Assembly (NCBI RefSeq): GCF_003337315.1
Contig: NZ_QPJV01000013.1
Span: 1-64,000 of the forward strand
DNA length: 64,000 bases
Direction: 5' to 3'
Origin: Vagococcus fluvialis
Lineage (GTDB): Bacteria > Bacillota > Bacilli > Lactobacillales > Vagococcaceae
A program made the position numbers and the translations under genes. Positions 46,148 to 55,771 of the stretch are shown here, in pieces. Each line of letters begins with the position of its first letter. Position 1 is the stretch's first letter. The notes beneath the pieces are model-generated. The model saw only the letters and a list, made by a program, of their open reading frames with translations, searched no databases and was not told the origin of the DNA.

Positions 46148-46173
46148 AATTGAGAAAGAGAGTGTGTATAACG

Positions 46174-46881
46174 ATGATATCGATTAAAGATTATTTAAAA
46201 GTAGGATCGACAGAAGTGTCTAATTTACTAATGACATACTATAAAAAAATCGGCATGAGTGATCGAGGCTTCTTATTTTATTTGCAATTATTAAGTTATA
46301 ATCAAAAAGGAAACCCATTTCCTGATTTAAGTGTGATTTCAAATACTATGAGCACTCCAGTGGATGAGTTATTCCAAACCTTACAAGAATTAATAGATAA
46401 AGGTTTCTTAGTAATTGAGACAAGTACCAATAAACAAGGACAACAAGAAGACCGCTATGATTTAACTTTAATTTATGATAGAATAGCTAATTTCCTAGAA
46501 CAGCAAGAGAAACAAGAAAAAGAAGTATCTAAAGAAAATGAAATAAGTCAGTTATATCAAACCTTTGAAACTGAATTTGGTAGACCTTTATCACCCATTG
46601 AATTTGAAACCATTCAAAGTTGGTTAACAATTGATCATTACTCAGTGGAATTAATTCAATTAGCTTTAAGAGAAGCAGTTTTAAATCAAGCTTATAGTTT
46701 GAAATACATTGACCGGATTTTACTGGCATGGGAGAGAAAGAACTTAACGTCTAAACAACAAATTCAAGAAGATCAAAGAAAAAGAACTGCTAAAATTGAA
46801 AGTAAGCAAGAAGTGGAATCTGATGAAGAGGAGTTGCCTCATATTCCAATGTTTAACTGGTTAAATCCTAGTCAAAAATAA
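46174..46881 (+). CDS. dnaD: DNA replication initiation protein DnaD
   Basis: Helps load the replicative helicase in Firmicutes primosomes. The 235-residue protein has the N-terminal winged-helix DnaD domain (about 1-105, DRGFLFYLQLLSYNQKGNPFPDLSVISNTM) and the C-terminal DnaB-2/DnaD domain (about 125-200) ending in the YxxxIL motif LKYIDRILLAWERKN. ATG 46174 fits the conserved N-terminus; an in-frame TTG at 46150 would add eight atypical residues. nth follows at 12 bases, as in Bacillus. Confidence 0.95.
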   Translation: MISIKDYLKVGSTEVSNLLMTYYKKIGMSDRGFLFYLQLLSYNQKGNPFPDLSVISNTMSTPVDELFQTLQELIDKGFLVIETSTNKQGQQEDRYDLTLIYDRIANFLEQQEKQEKEVSKENEISQLYQTFETEFGRPLSPIEFETIQSWLTIDHYSVELIQLALREAVLNQAYSLKYIDRILLAWERKNLTSKQQIQEDQRKRTAKIESKQEVESDEEELPHIPMFNWLNPSQK

Positions 46882-46893
46882 GTAGGTGGAAAA

Positions 46894-47547
46894 ATGTTAT
46901 CAGGAAAAAGAACAGTAGAGGCTCTTAATAGGATGGAGCTAATGTACCCAGATGCTAAAGGAGAATTAAATCATGAAACACCTTTTCAATATTTAATTGC
47001 CGTTATTCTAAGTGCACAAGCAACAGACGTTTCTGTTAATAAAGTAACCCCAGGACTTTTTGCGAGTTATCCAACAGCAAAAGATTTAGCAAAAGCCTCA
47101 TTAGAAGATGTGATGTCAAAAATTAGAACGATTGGACTTTACAAAAATAAAGCTAAAAACATCATCAAAACCTCTCAAATGTTGGTAGAGCTTTATGACG
47201 GTGAAATACCAGAAACAATTAAAGAGTTGGTTAAGCTACCAGGAGTAGGAATTAAAACAGCTAATGTGGTTGCAGGAGATATGTTTGGTGTTCCAGCAAT
47301 AGCAGTTGATACTCACGTTGAAAGAGTGGCTAAACGGTTAAGAATTAGCAAACAATCAGCTAGTGTAAATGAAGTAGAGGAAGTATTAATGAAAAAGATA
47401 CCAAGAGAAAGATGGGTTCAAGCTCATCATACTATTATTCTTTTTGGTAGATATCATTGTACAGCAAGATCACCTAAGTGTGATGCATGTCCGTTACTTG
47501 ATTTATGTCTTGAAGGCCAAAGAAATATGAAGAAAAAAGAGAAGTAA
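46894..47547 (+). CDS. nth: Endonuclease III
   Basis: A bifunctional DNA glycosylase/AP lyase for oxidised pyrimidines. It has the helix-hairpin-helix LVKLPGVGIKTANVV with the catalytic Lys near residue 120, the AVDTHVERV aspartate near 138, and the 4Fe-4S cluster loop CTARSPKCDACPLLDLC (C-x6-C-x2-C-x5-C) near 190. 217 residues. Follows dnaD in an operon and is ended by a shared terminator. Confidence 0.97.
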   Translation: MLSGKRTVEALNRMELMYPDAKGELNHETPFQYLIAVILSAQATDVSVNKVTPGLFASYPTAKDLAKASLEDVMSKIRTIGLYKNKAKNIIKTSQMLVELYDGEIPETIKELVKLPGVGIKTANVVAGDMFGVPAIAVDTHVERVAKRLRISKQSASVNEVEEVLMKKIPRERWVQAHHTIILFGRYHCTARSPKCDACPLLDLCLEGQRNMKKKEK

Positions 47548-47577
47548 GTTCAAATAAAGAACTTACTTCTCTTTTTA
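47537..47577. terminator. Two-way terminator between nth and ponA
   Basis: GAGAAGTAAGTTC/GAACTTACTTCTC perfect stem with flanking A and T runs, overlapping the nth stop. Confidence 0.92.
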
Positions 47578-47578
47578 G

Positions 47579-49807
47579 TTATCCAGCAGGTTTTTCACTA
47601 CCTTCAGGTGGTCCAGAACTGGAAGTAGGTGGATTAGTTCCTGTTGATGGAGTTGTTTCTGATGGAGTTGTTTCTGTTGGTGGTGTCACATCTGAACTAG
47701 TACTTGGTGGAACAGTCTCAGAGGTAGGAGGCGGAGTAACTGGTGTTGACTCCGATTCCTTAGGTGCCTCTGATGTGCTACTTTTAGAAGTAGTTGAACT
47801 TGTCTCTGTTGAACTACTTGAAACAGATTTAGACGTTTTTGTATTTTGACTACCAACAAAGTCTTTCAGGTAAACTTCTCGACCAGATCTGACAACATCA
47901 TCAGGTTGCTTCCAATCTGTAGCTTCAAGGTTTTGATACAAGAAAGTCATGTAATTTCGATAAATATCCATAGCAAGTTGCTGAGAATAAAGTGGAATAG
48001 GTGTGAAGTAATCATCATAACCTGTCCAAACAGCAAATGAGTATTTAGGTGTATACCCAGCAAAAGTTATGTCAGGAACACCGTCTCCTTTAACTTTGTC
48101 CCAAGCATCATCAGCATAGTTAGAGGTACCAGTTTTCCCTGCTTGAATAACAGTAGGGATTTGGACTGGTGTAGCAGTCCCTTCGTTGATAACATCTTTT
48201 AGCATATCAGTAATGATATAAGCAGTAGACTCTTTCATTGCACGATCACCATTTGGTTCAAAGGTTTCTTCTGTGCCGTCTGAATAAACAATTTTACTAA
48301 CATATGAAGGTTCATAATAAATACCACCATTAGCAAATGCTGCATAAGCTGCAGCTAACTGGTTAGGAGAACCTTGCATTGAAATCGCAGTCCCTTCATA
48401 AACTTCATTATCAAAGCCAAGTTTTTTAATAAATTCTTGTGATTTATCAGTTCCAACTTCATCTAAGGCTTTAAGAGCTGGAATATTACGAGAATCAATT
48501 AATGACTCTCTCATTGTTAATCGACCACGATACTGATGATCATAGTTATAAACAGGTTTACCATTAGATTTATAATTGTAAGGTTCATCAATATAAATTT
48601 CGCCAGAACCATAGTTTAAATTTTCAATAACAGGCGCATATGCCACTAAAGGTTTAGTAGTAGAGCCAAAATCTCGTTTATTTTCTACAGCTTTATTAAA
48701 GGAAAGTTGAGTATCTTCAGCAATATTTCGTCCACCAATTTGGGCTTTAACATGTCCTGTTTTAACGTCAATTAACGTTCCAGCTACTTGAAATTTGTCA
48801 TCTGGAAAATCAATTGAAGAGCTGTCATTGTTAACTAAGTTATATAAATAAGTTTGAGATTCTAAGTCAATATTTGTATAAACATCTAAACCATCAGTAT
48901 AAATGTTTTTATTTGTTTTCTTTTGGACTTCTGCAATAACTTCTTTGTAATAGTTATCTGTGACTCTTTGAATTGTTGAATCTTCTTTAAGAGCAACTAG
49001 TCCGTTATCAATTGGTTCTGCTACTGCTGCGTTGTAGTCAGCTTCAGATATTTTTTTATCTTTTAACATTTCTTTTAAAACCATATCACGGCGAGTTTTT
49101 GCATAGTCAGGATGAACATATGGATCATAGTCCATTGGTGATTGCGGCATCCCTGCAAGTAGTGCATATTGTGCTAATGTTAAATCATTAAAGTCTTTAC
49201 CATAGAATGTTTCTGCTGCTGTTTTCATACCATACACACCATTCGACATAAATACACGGTTAATATAGTAAGTTAAAATCTCGTCTTTAGATTTTTTCTT
49301 TTCTAATTCAACTGAAAGCCAAGCCTCTTGTGCTTTTCTTTTAATGGTTTGGTCTTCTTGTTTGTGAGAGAAGTAAGACAGTTTAATCAATTGCTGAGTT
49401 AAAGTACTTCCACCTTGTCTGCTGTTACCCTTTAAGTTAGAAAGTGCAGCTCCAGCAATACGAATTGGGTCAACACCCATATGTTTTTCAAAACGTTTAT
49501 CTTCAATAGAGATAATAGCGTCTTTTAAAGTAGGTGGTATTTCATTTGGAGCAATTGTTTCTCTCTTTTTCTCACCAAGAGTTAAAAAAGGATTTCCCTT
49601 TGCATCATAGAGAGTAGAAGATAAAGTATCCTCTAATTTAGCAAATTCTAGTTTTGGTGCATCTTTTACGTAATAGAAGAAAGTTGCTCCCCCAATAACT
49701 AAAGGAATACAAATTAAAGAAAGTAACACAATTAAAGTAATTAAAACTACTTTTCCTTTACTTCGTTTCTTTCTTCTGGGACTGCGTCCAGTTGGTTCAT
49801 TTATCAT
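47579..49807 (-). CDS. ponA: Penicillin-binding protein 1A (class A, bifunctional)
   Basis: Polymerises and cross-links peptidoglycan at the outer face of the membrane. After a basic cytosolic tail and one membrane helix (about 19-42), the GT51 domain shows [17 protein letters not shown] near residue 95 and [15 protein letters not shown] near 130. The transpeptidase has the SxxK motif in [11 protein letters not shown] near 380, SRN near 435 and [14 protein letters not shown] near 557. The last 80 residues are a Ser/Thr/Pro/Glu-rich tail (about 660-742), likely a wall-spanning linker. It overlaps recU by 11 bases, the usual recU-ponA operon. Confidence 0.95.
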   Translation of the reverse strand: MINEPTGRSPRRKKRSKGKVVLITLIVLLSLICIPLVIGGATFFYYVKDAPKLEFAKLEDTLSSTLYDAKGNPFLTLGEKKRETIAPNEIPPTLKDAIISIEDKRFEKHMGVDPIRIAGAALSNLKGNSRQGGSTLTQQLIKLSYFSHKQEDQTIKRKAQEAWLSVELEKKKSKDEILTYYINRVFMSNGVYGMKTAAETFYGKDFNDLTLAQYALLAGMPQSPMDYDPYVHPDYAKTRRDMVLKEMLKDKKISEADYNAAVAEPIDNGLVALKEDSTIQRVTDNYYKEVIAEVQKKTNKNIYTDGLDVYTNIDLESQTYLYNLVNNDSSSIDFPDDKFQVAGTLIDVKTGHVKAQIGGRNIAEDTQLSFNKAVENKRDFGSTTKPLVAYAPVIENLNYGSGEIYIDEPYNYKSNGKPVYNYDHQYRGRLTMRESLIDSRNIPALKALDEVGTDKSQEFIKKLGFDNEVYEGTAISMQGSPNQLAAAYAAFANGGIYYEPSYVSKIVYSDGTEETFEPNGDRAMKESTAYIITDMLKDVINEGTATPVQIPTVIQAGKTGTSNYADDAWDKVKGDGVPDITFAGYTPKYSFAVWTGYDDYFTPIPLYSQQLAMDIYRNYMTFLYQNLEATDWKQPDDVVRSGREVYLKDFVGSQNTKTSKSVSSSSTETSSTTSKSSTSEAPKESESTPVTPPPTSETVPPSTSSDVTPPTETTPSETTPSTGTNPPTSSSGPPEGSEKPAG

Positions 49808-50420
49808 GTGAGTAATCTCCTTTAAAAAAATGTTGATCTAATATCTGTAAATACGGAATTCTAGGTGCATATCCAGGTATTATCTCATAGCCATGCTCTT
49901 TAATATCTTTTAGTGGAATTGATTTTCTACCATTTTGACTTTGATTTTTCCAGTAGCTAATAACAAGCTGAGAAGGAACAAGAAAGTATTCCTTGTTAGA
50001 TGAAAAAAATAATAAAACAAAAACAATTCCTTTTTGATTCAAACAGTTCTCCATATGGATGATTTGATGTTCATGAAAGTTACTTAAAGGAAATGAGGTT
50101 TTGTTTTTAGTTTCTTTTGCTTCAAAATCAATATAGCGTCCATTGTAGATACCATTGTAGTCAGTAGTGGAGGCTTCTTTAAAGTAGGCTTCTTTTATTA
50201 CTGCAGCACTTCTTTTAGGATAATCCACTTTAACTATTTGAACAGGCGTTGGCTTTTTATGAATCACAGCAATATTTCTATCTAGGTAATATTGGTTAGT
50301 TTGATTAATTTCTGCTTCAAAAGACATGCCTCTGTTAGCAAAATCAATCGGTTTCTTTTTTTTATTAGGACCCTGATTAAAGGAAGTCCCATTCGGGTAT
50401 TTTATCCTCAGAAATATCAC
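49797..50420 (-). CDS. recU: Holliday junction resolvase RecU
   Basis: Cuts Holliday junctions in recombination and chromosome segregation. The 207-residue protein has KYPNGTSF at the N-terminus, the [11 protein letters not shown] region with the catalytic glutamate, and the PD-(D/E)XK core [21 protein letters not shown] with [11 protein letters not shown] after it. The start is unclear: GTG 50420 sits one base from AGGAG, and CTG at 50411 (giving MRIKYPNG) has better spacing. A TATAAT lies only seven bases before AGGAG, so the mRNA leader is very short. Confidence 0.93.
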   Translation of the reverse strand: MIFLRIKYPNGTSFNQGPNKKKKPIDFANRGMSFEAEINQTNQYYLDRNIAVIHKKPTPVQIVKVDYPKRSAAVIKEAYFKEASTTDYNGIYNGRYIDFEAKETKNKTSFPLSNFHEHQIIHMENCLNQKGIVFVLLFFSSNKEYFLVPSQLVISYWKNQSQNGRKSIPLKDIKEHGYEIIPGYAPRIPYLQILDQHFFKGDYSHDK

Positions 50421-50664
50421 ACTCCTAGTCCGTATTATAGCAAAAGTTTAATTACAATGAAAAGGAAATAAACGAAAAGTTCATATATCTCTTAAATAAT
50501 TGTATAAATTTTGAAAAAAGTTAATAAAGTAGTTGTGTTCTGTGCTAAAAATTATTATAGTATATAAGGATAGGATGACTTTCAATTTGATTTATTAAGA
50601 ACAGTTAGATACAATTAAAACATTATGAAATGACGTATTGACCTAGACAGTAATTAAAGATGAG
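50421..50664. other. Divergent intergenic region recU/gpsB
   Basis: This 244-base AT-rich gap carries the recU -10 (TATAAT on the minus strand near 50437) and, toward gpsB, several -10-like strings around 50560 (TATAGTATATAA). I see no conserved RNA or ORF in it. Confidence 0.5.
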
Positions 50665-50673
50665 GTGTATGGA

Positions 50674-51099
50674 TTGGCTAAACTAACATATTCAGCTAGA
50701 GATATTTTACAAAAAGAATTCAAAACAAAAGTAAGAGGCTATGATTCAATAGAGGTTGACGAGTTTTTAGACAACGTTATTAAAGATTATGAAGCATATA
50801 ATCAAGAATTATTAGCTTTAAAAGAAGAAAATCATCGTTTGGTAAATAAAGTTGATCAATTAACTCAAAACCAAGCAACATTATCAAGAATGAAACAAGA
50901 AGCTCCCAAAACAACTGCAGTGACTAATTTTGACATTCTAAAAAGATTATCAAACTTAGAAAAAGAAGTTTTTGGAAGTAAATTAGATGATGACGCTCAA
51001 AACAGTAAAATTTCTGAGCATGCTAAAGCAACTTTAAACAATGCTGCTCAAAAAGTATTTGAGGATAATGATGATTTAGATGCGACAAAACGCTTCTAA
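50674..51099 (+). CDS. gpsB: Cell-cycle protein GpsB
   Basis: A DivIVA-like adaptor that links PBPs to the division and elongation machinery. The 141-residue protein has the DivIVA N-terminal domain (about 1-35: SARDILQKEFKTKVRGYDSIEVDEFLDNV), a coiled coil (about 35-70), a linker, and a short C-terminal helix (DILKRLSNLEKEVFG near 90). TTG 50674 gives the conserved MAKLTYSARDI and lies 6 bases after GAGGTG; GTG 50665 would overlap that site. It is in the conserved recU-ponA / gpsB / rnpB neighbourhood. Confidence 0.93.
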   Translation: MAKLTYSARDILQKEFKTKVRGYDSIEVDEFLDNVIKDYEAYNQELLALKEENHRLVNKVDQLTQNQATLSRMKQEAPKTTAVTNFDILKRLSNLEKEVFGSKLDDDAQNSKISEHAKATLNNAAQKVFEDNDDLDATKRF

Positions 51100-51116
51100 T
51101 TAATTGAAGAAGAGAA

Positions 51117-51504
51117 TCTGTAGTTTTCGGATAATCGCAGTTAACTTTTATAGTTAGTTGAGGAAAGTCCATGCTCGCACAAACTGAGATGTTTGTAGTG
51201 TTCGTGCTTAATGAAACAATAAGTTAAGGTATTCTTCTTAGGAAGAGTAACGGCAGAAAAAACAGCTAAGGTGTAAACTATGCTGGAGTATTCTTGAAAG
51301 TGCCACAGTGACGAAGTAATTTTAGAAATAAAATTAGTGGAACGGGTAAACCCCTCGAGCGAGCAACCCAAACTTATGGTAGGGGCACCTTTTTCAGGGA
51401 ATTGAACTTAGAAAAGGGACAGAGTATTCTGTAGACAGATGATTATCGTTAGTAGTTGTCCTGACAATTACTAATACAGAACATGGCTTATAGAAAACTA
51501 CAGT
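51117..51504 (+). ncRNA. rnpB: RNase P RNA, Bacillus type B
   Basis: The catalytic RNA that matures tRNA 5' ends. The termini CTGTAGTTTTC (51118 on) and GAAAACTACAG (51493-51503) pair as P1. The conserved GAGGAAAGTCC block appears near 51160, a CGAGCGAGCAACCCAAA segment near 51355, and the 3' ACAGAACATGGCTTATAGA near 51477. About 388 bases, as for type B. Position after gpsB is typical of the order. Confidence 0.96.
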
Positions 51505-51513
51505 TATCAGGAT

Positions 51514-51542
51514 GCCTTCCTTTATTTGGAAGGCTTTTTTTT
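51514..51542 (+). terminator. Terminator of rnpB
   Basis: GCCTTCC/GGAAGGC stem, 7-base loop, T8 or more. Confidence 0.92.
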
Positions 51543-51584
51543 ATAAAAAACGGATTAAATACATCATAAAAGGATGATAAAAAT

Positions 51585-52736
51585 ATGAAAGAATTTAAAT
51601 TAGTAGCTACTGCTGCTAGTGGGATTGAAGCCCTTGTAGGAAAAGAACTACGTGACTTAGGGATTGAGTGCCAAGTTGAAAATGGTAAAGCAATTTTTAA
51701 TGGAACGATTGAAACAATTGCTAAAACAAATCTTTGGTTACGAACAGCTGACAGAGTAAAAATTATTGTAGCTGAATTTGAAGCCAAAACTTTCGAAGAT
51801 TTATTTGAACAAACCAAAGCGATTTGCTGGGAGGAATTATTACCAATGGATGCTGAGTTTCCAGTATCAGGTAAATCAATTAAGTCTACATTATTTAGTG
51901 TGTCAGACTGTCAAGCGATTACTAAAAAAGCTATTGTAAACCGATTAAGTGAATACTACTCAAGATATGGTCGTTTACCTGAATCAGGTGCTAAGTTTCC
52001 AATTGAAGTCGCTCTTTTAAAAGATAAAGTGACGATTACAATGGACACAACTGGTCCAAGTTTATTTAAACGTGGTTATCGTTTAGAAAAGGGTGGTGCT
52101 CCTTTAAAAGAAAACATGGCAGCTGCTATTATTACCTTAACCAATTGGAGAAAAGACCGTCCATTTTATGATCCAACATGTGGTTCAGGAACTTTTTGTA
52201 TTGAAGCAGCATTAATTGGTCGTAATATGGCGCCTGGGTTTAACCGTGAGTTTATGTTCGAAGCATGGCCATGGGTGGATAAATCAGTTTTAGATAAAGT
52301 ACGTGATGAAGCTGAAGCTCAGGTTGATTATGAAACAGAATTAGATATTTTAGGAACTGATATTGATCCTCGTATGATTGAAATTGCTAAAAGAAACGCA
52401 GAAGAAATTGGTTTAGGTGAAGATATTACTTTCAAACAAATGAATTTAAGTGACTTTACAACTGAAAAAGAGTATGGTGTGATTGTAGCCAATCCGCCTT
52501 ACGGAGATAGATTAGGTGATGAAGCGCAAGTTCAAGCCCTTTATAAAGTAATGGGGAAAGTATATAAACCTCTAGATACTTGGAGTAAATATATTTTAAC
52601 GAGTGATTTAAGCTTTGAATCTCATTATGGCAGCAAAGCTACGAAAAAACGTAAACTATATAATGGGGCAATCAGAACTGACTTGTTCCAATATTGGGGC
52701 AAACGCCCACCTAGAAAACCAAGAGTGGAGGAATAA
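51585..52736 (+). CDS. THUMP-domain class I SAM-dependent RNA methyltransferase (YpsC/RlmL-like)
   Basis: A probable 23S rRNA guanine-N2 methyltransferase. The 383-residue protein has an N-terminal ferredoxin-like/THUMP region (about 1-155: ATAASGIEALVGKELRDLG), then the methyltransferase with FYDPTCGSGTFCIEAALIGRN (near 195) and the catalytic VIVANPPYGDRLGD near 305. It is the single-domain relative of E. coli RlmL, lacking the RlmK half. The next gene begins 2 bases after it. Confidence 0.9.
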   Translation: MKEFKLVATAASGIEALVGKELRDLGIECQVENGKAIFNGTIETIAKTNLWLRTADRVKIIVAEFEAKTFEDLFEQTKAICWEELLPMDAEFPVSGKSIKSTLFSVSDCQAITKKAIVNRLSEYYSRYGRLPESGAKFPIEVALLKDKVTITMDTTGPSLFKRGYRLEKGGAPLKENMAAAIITLTNWRKDRPFYDPTCGSGTFCIEAALIGRNMAPGFNREFMFEAWPWVDKSVLDKVRDEAEAQVDYETELDILGTDIDPRMIEIAKRNAEEIGLGEDITFKQMNLSDFTTEKEYGVIVANPPYGDRLGDEAQVQALYKVMGKVYKPLDTWSKYILTSDLSFESHYGSKATKKRKLYNGAIRTDLFQYWGKRPPRKPRVEE

Positions 52737-52738
52737 AT

Positions 52739-54238
52739 ATGTCAAAAGAGCAAGAGTTTTTAGCTTATTTAAAAGAAATTGCGATGTTACAAGAAGCAGT
52801 AGGCTTAGCTGAGTGGGATTCTCAAACAGGAATGCCAGACGAAGGAGCAAGCTACCGCGCTGAGATGTCTAGTTATTTATCAGGAATGGCCTTTGATAAA
52901 TCTACTAATGAAAAAATGAGTGGATTTATGACTTATTTTGAAGAAAATCCAGAAGAATTATCTGATTTTGGCAAAGAAGTTTATGCTAAAGCTAAAGAAA
53001 ACTATGATTTAAATAATAATATTCCAGTGGATCGTTTCCAAGCATTTATGAAATTAACATCAAATGCTCATAGTATTTGGGTAAAATCTCGTGAAGCAAA
53101 AGATTACGGGATTTTTAAAGAGACTTTAGAAGAAATTATTTCAATGACAAAAGAATTTATTCCTTTATGGAAAAAAGAAGAAAAAACACCTTATGATGTT
53201 CTTTTAAATCAATATGAGCCAGGTATGACAACTGAAATTTTAGATAGTGTTTTTGCTCAAGTTAAAGATGGAATCATGGAAATCAGAAAAGAAATCGAAG
53301 AAAAAGGAACTGCCCCTCAAACAGATTTCCTTAAATTACCAGTGTCAAAAGAAATTCAAAAAGAATTTGTGACTCAAGTGATTGAACAACTAGGTTATGA
53401 CTTTAATAAAGGTCGTTTAGATGATACAGTGCATCCATTTATGCTTAACTTAAATAGAAATGATGCTCGTATTACAACTCGTTGGGATGAAACAGACTTT
53501 GCCATGGCAACATTTGGTGTTATTCATGAAGCCGGACACGGTATGTATGAACAAAACGTAGATGCTAAATTTGATTACACGCCACTTGCTGGTGGGACAT
53601 CAATGGGAATCCATGAATCTCAATCTTTATTTAATGAAATTATTGTTGGTGGTAGTAAAGCTTTCTGGAGTAAACAATACCCATTATTACAATCATTAAC
53701 AGGAGATACATTTAAAGGGATTGATAATGAAACCTTCTATAACGGATTAAAAGAAACAAAACCAAGTCTAGTTCGTATTGAGTCAGACTCACTAACGTAT
53801 CCATTACATATCATTATCCGTTATGAAATTGAAAAAATGATTTTTAATGAGGATATTAATTTAGAAGACTTATCAACTATTTGGAATGACAAATACGAAG
53901 AGTATTTAGGTGTTAGACCAGAAAATGATTTAGAAGGTATTCTACAAGATGTTCATTGGTCGGGAGGAAGCTTTGGTTACTTCCCATCTTACGCATTAGG
54001 TTATATGTATGCGGCACAACTTTATCATGCCATGAATAAAGAGATGGATGTCGAAGAAATTTTAGCATCGGATGATTACTCACCAATATTAAATTGGTCT
54101 ACAAAACATATTCATCAATATGGTAGCTCAAGAAAACCAAATCAATTGATTATGGACGCAACAGGTGAAAACTTAAATCCTCAATATTTAATTGATTACA
54201 TGAAAGATTTATATTATAAAGTTTATAAAATCGCATAA
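52739..54238 (+). CDS. Carboxypeptidase M32
   Basis: A cytosolic zinc carboxypeptidase (thermostable carboxypeptidase 1 family). The HEAGH metal motif in GVIHEAGHGMYEQN lies near residue 263, followed by GIHESQSLFNEIIVGG with the third zinc ligand, and DVHWSGGSFGYFPSYALGYMYAAQ near 405, both family signatures. 499 residues is standard. It is coupled to the methyltransferase gene (2-base gap) and ends with a strong hairpin. Confidence 0.95.
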   Translation: MSKEQEFLAYLKEIAMLQEAVGLAEWDSQTGMPDEGASYRAEMSSYLSGMAFDKSTNEKMSGFMTYFEENPEELSDFGKEVYAKAKENYDLNNNIPVDRFQAFMKLTSNAHSIWVKSREAKDYGIFKETLEEIISMTKEFIPLWKKEEKTPYDVLLNQYEPGMTTEILDSVFAQVKDGIMEIRKEIEEKGTAPQTDFLKLPVSKEIQKEFVTQVIEQLGYDFNKGRLDDTVHPFMLNLNRNDARITTRWDETDFAMATFGVIHEAGHGMYEQNVDAKFDYTPLAGGTSMGIHESQSLFNEIIVGGSKAFWSKQYPLLQSLTGDTFKGIDNETFYNGLKETKPSLVRIESDSLTYPLHIIIRYEIEKMIFNEDINLEDLSTIWNDKYEEYLGVRPENDLEGILQDVHWSGGSFGYFPSYALGYMYAAQLYHAMNKEMDVEEILASDDYSPILNWSTKHIHQYGSSRKPNQLIMDATGENLNPQYLIDYMKDLYYKVYKIA

Positions 54239-54242
54239 TTTA

Positions 54243-54279
54243 AAATAGAAGCTAATCTGAAAAAGGTTAGCTTCTATTT
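54243..54279 (+). terminator. Terminator of carboxypeptidase gene
   Basis: AAATAGAAGCTAA/TTAGCTTCTATTT perfect 13-bp stem with an 11-base loop. Confidence 0.82.
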
Positions 54280-54362
54280 ATTTGTCACAAAGAATAGTTG
54301 AAGTCCTTGTGAATCAACGGTAAAATGAACCAAGTACATATAAAAAACAAGAGGAATAATAA

Positions 54363-55703
54363 ATGAAAAAAATAACTAGTAAAAACTTTAGAATAAGTAA
54401 TGTCCAATTAATTGTCATTATTTTTCTTGGCATCATTTTTTTAGGATCCATTTTATTATGGTTACCCTTTAGTCATCAAAAAGGACAAAGTCTACCTTAC
54501 ATAGACGCTTTATTTGTAGCAACATCAGCGGTTTGTGTAACAGGTCTAACACCAATCAATATTTCAGAAGTTCTAAATCCAATTGGCCACACCATTATGA
54601 TGCTTTTAATTGAAGTCGGAGGACTAGGCTTCATGTCTGTCTTACTCATATTAGCTTTAATGTTTAAAAAGCGTGTGTCTATCCAATCAAGATTATTAAT
54701 TAAAGACACGTTGAATCTAGATAATTTAGGTGGCTCAGTTAAGTTACTCAAATTTGTAGTTAAATTTTCTTTAACGATTCAATTAATAGGAGCGCTTTTA
54801 CTTGCTACAGAATTCATTCCGTCATATGGCTTAAAGAAAGGAATTTTCTTTAGTGTTTTCCATTCGATTTCAGCTTTTTGTAATGCTGGTTTTGATTTGT
54901 TTGGCAATAGTTTAATGAGCTATACAGATAATGGCTTTATTTTAGTTGTGATTGCGTTATTAATTCTTTCAGGGGGATTTGGTTTTATTGTGTGGTATGA
55001 CTTAATTCATTACAGTAAGCACAGAAAATTATCTCTGCATACAAAAATAGCTCTAACAGTGTCCTTATCGCTTGTAGTTTTAGGAACAGTTATCTTTTTC
55101 TTAACTGATAATAATCAATCAAGTCCAATTCTAAATCAACTAGCCAATAGCTTCTTTTTAAGTATCACGCCTAGAACTGCTGGTTTTGCTTCATTAGACT
55201 ACGGCACAATGAGTTATGCAGGCATTATTTTAACGATTGTATTAATGTTTATTGGGGGAACTTCTGGTTCAACTGCTGGTGGGATTAAAACAACCACACT
55301 AGGGGTTCTTATGATTCAGCTTTTTAGTTTACTCAAAGGAAGAGAAGCAGCAGAAGGATTCGGTCGCCAAATTCCGTTAAAAACAGTGATGAAAGCATTT
55401 ATGTTTGCTTTTTTTGCTATGTTAATTTGTTTAGTTAGCTCAGTTATTTTAGCAATGACTGAAACAATTCCTCTACAATCTGGAATAGAGTATGTCTTAT
55501 TTGAAGTCGTATCAGCCTTTGCTACAGTAGGACTAACAATGGGCTTAACACCAGATTTAACAGTCTTTGGAAAACTCTTAATTATGAGTTTGATGTTTAT
55601 CGGGCGCGTAGGACTCTATACAGTTGTTTTTGCATTACTTAGACGTAATAATGCTAAACAACATAAATTTAATTATGCCTCTGAGAATGTTTACGTAGGA
55701 TAA
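54363..55703 (+). CDS. Ktr/Trk-type potassium uptake protein, KtrB family
   Basis: The pore subunit of a K+ uptake system. The 446-residue protein has four pore-loop repeats, each with the filter glycine: TSAVCVTGLTP (about 60), SAFCNAGFD (about 170), ITPRTAGFAS (about 275) and SAFATVGLTMG (about 385), and GGTSGSTAGGIKTTT after the third. Enterococcal NtpJ is a relative. No KtrA regulatory subunit gene lies next to it; it must be encoded elsewhere. Monocistronic. Confidence 0.9.
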   Translation: MKKITSKNFRISNVQLIVIIFLGIIFLGSILLWLPFSHQKGQSLPYIDALFVATSAVCVTGLTPINISEVLNPIGHTIMMLLIEVGGLGFMSVLLILALMFKKRVSIQSRLLIKDTLNLDNLGGSVKLLKFVVKFSLTIQLIGALLLATEFIPSYGLKKGIFFSVFHSISAFCNAGFDLFGNSLMSYTDNGFILVVIALLILSGGFGFIVWYDLIHYSKHRKLSLHTKIALTVSLSLVVLGTVIFFLTDNNQSSPILNQLANSFFLSITPRTAGFASLDYGTMSYAGIILTIVLMFIGGTSGSTAGGIKTTTLGVLMIQLFSLLKGREAAEGFGRQIPLKTVMKAFMFAFFAMLICLVSSVILAMTETIPLQSGIEYVLFEVVSAFATVGLTMGLTPDLTVFGKLLIMSLMFIGRVGLYTVVFALLRRNNAKQHKFNYASENVYVG

Positions 55704-55771
55704 AGTAAAAGCTTAAAAAATCGGAGAATATATATTATAATATAGATAGATGGAATGAAGGAGAGATTTGT

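Noticed and set aside
47579-47830. Tandem repeat or recombination hot spot at the ponA 3' end
   Set aside because: The Ser/Thr/Pro-rich tail gives repetitive codons, but no exact repeat unit is maintained; this is a common PBP1A tail.
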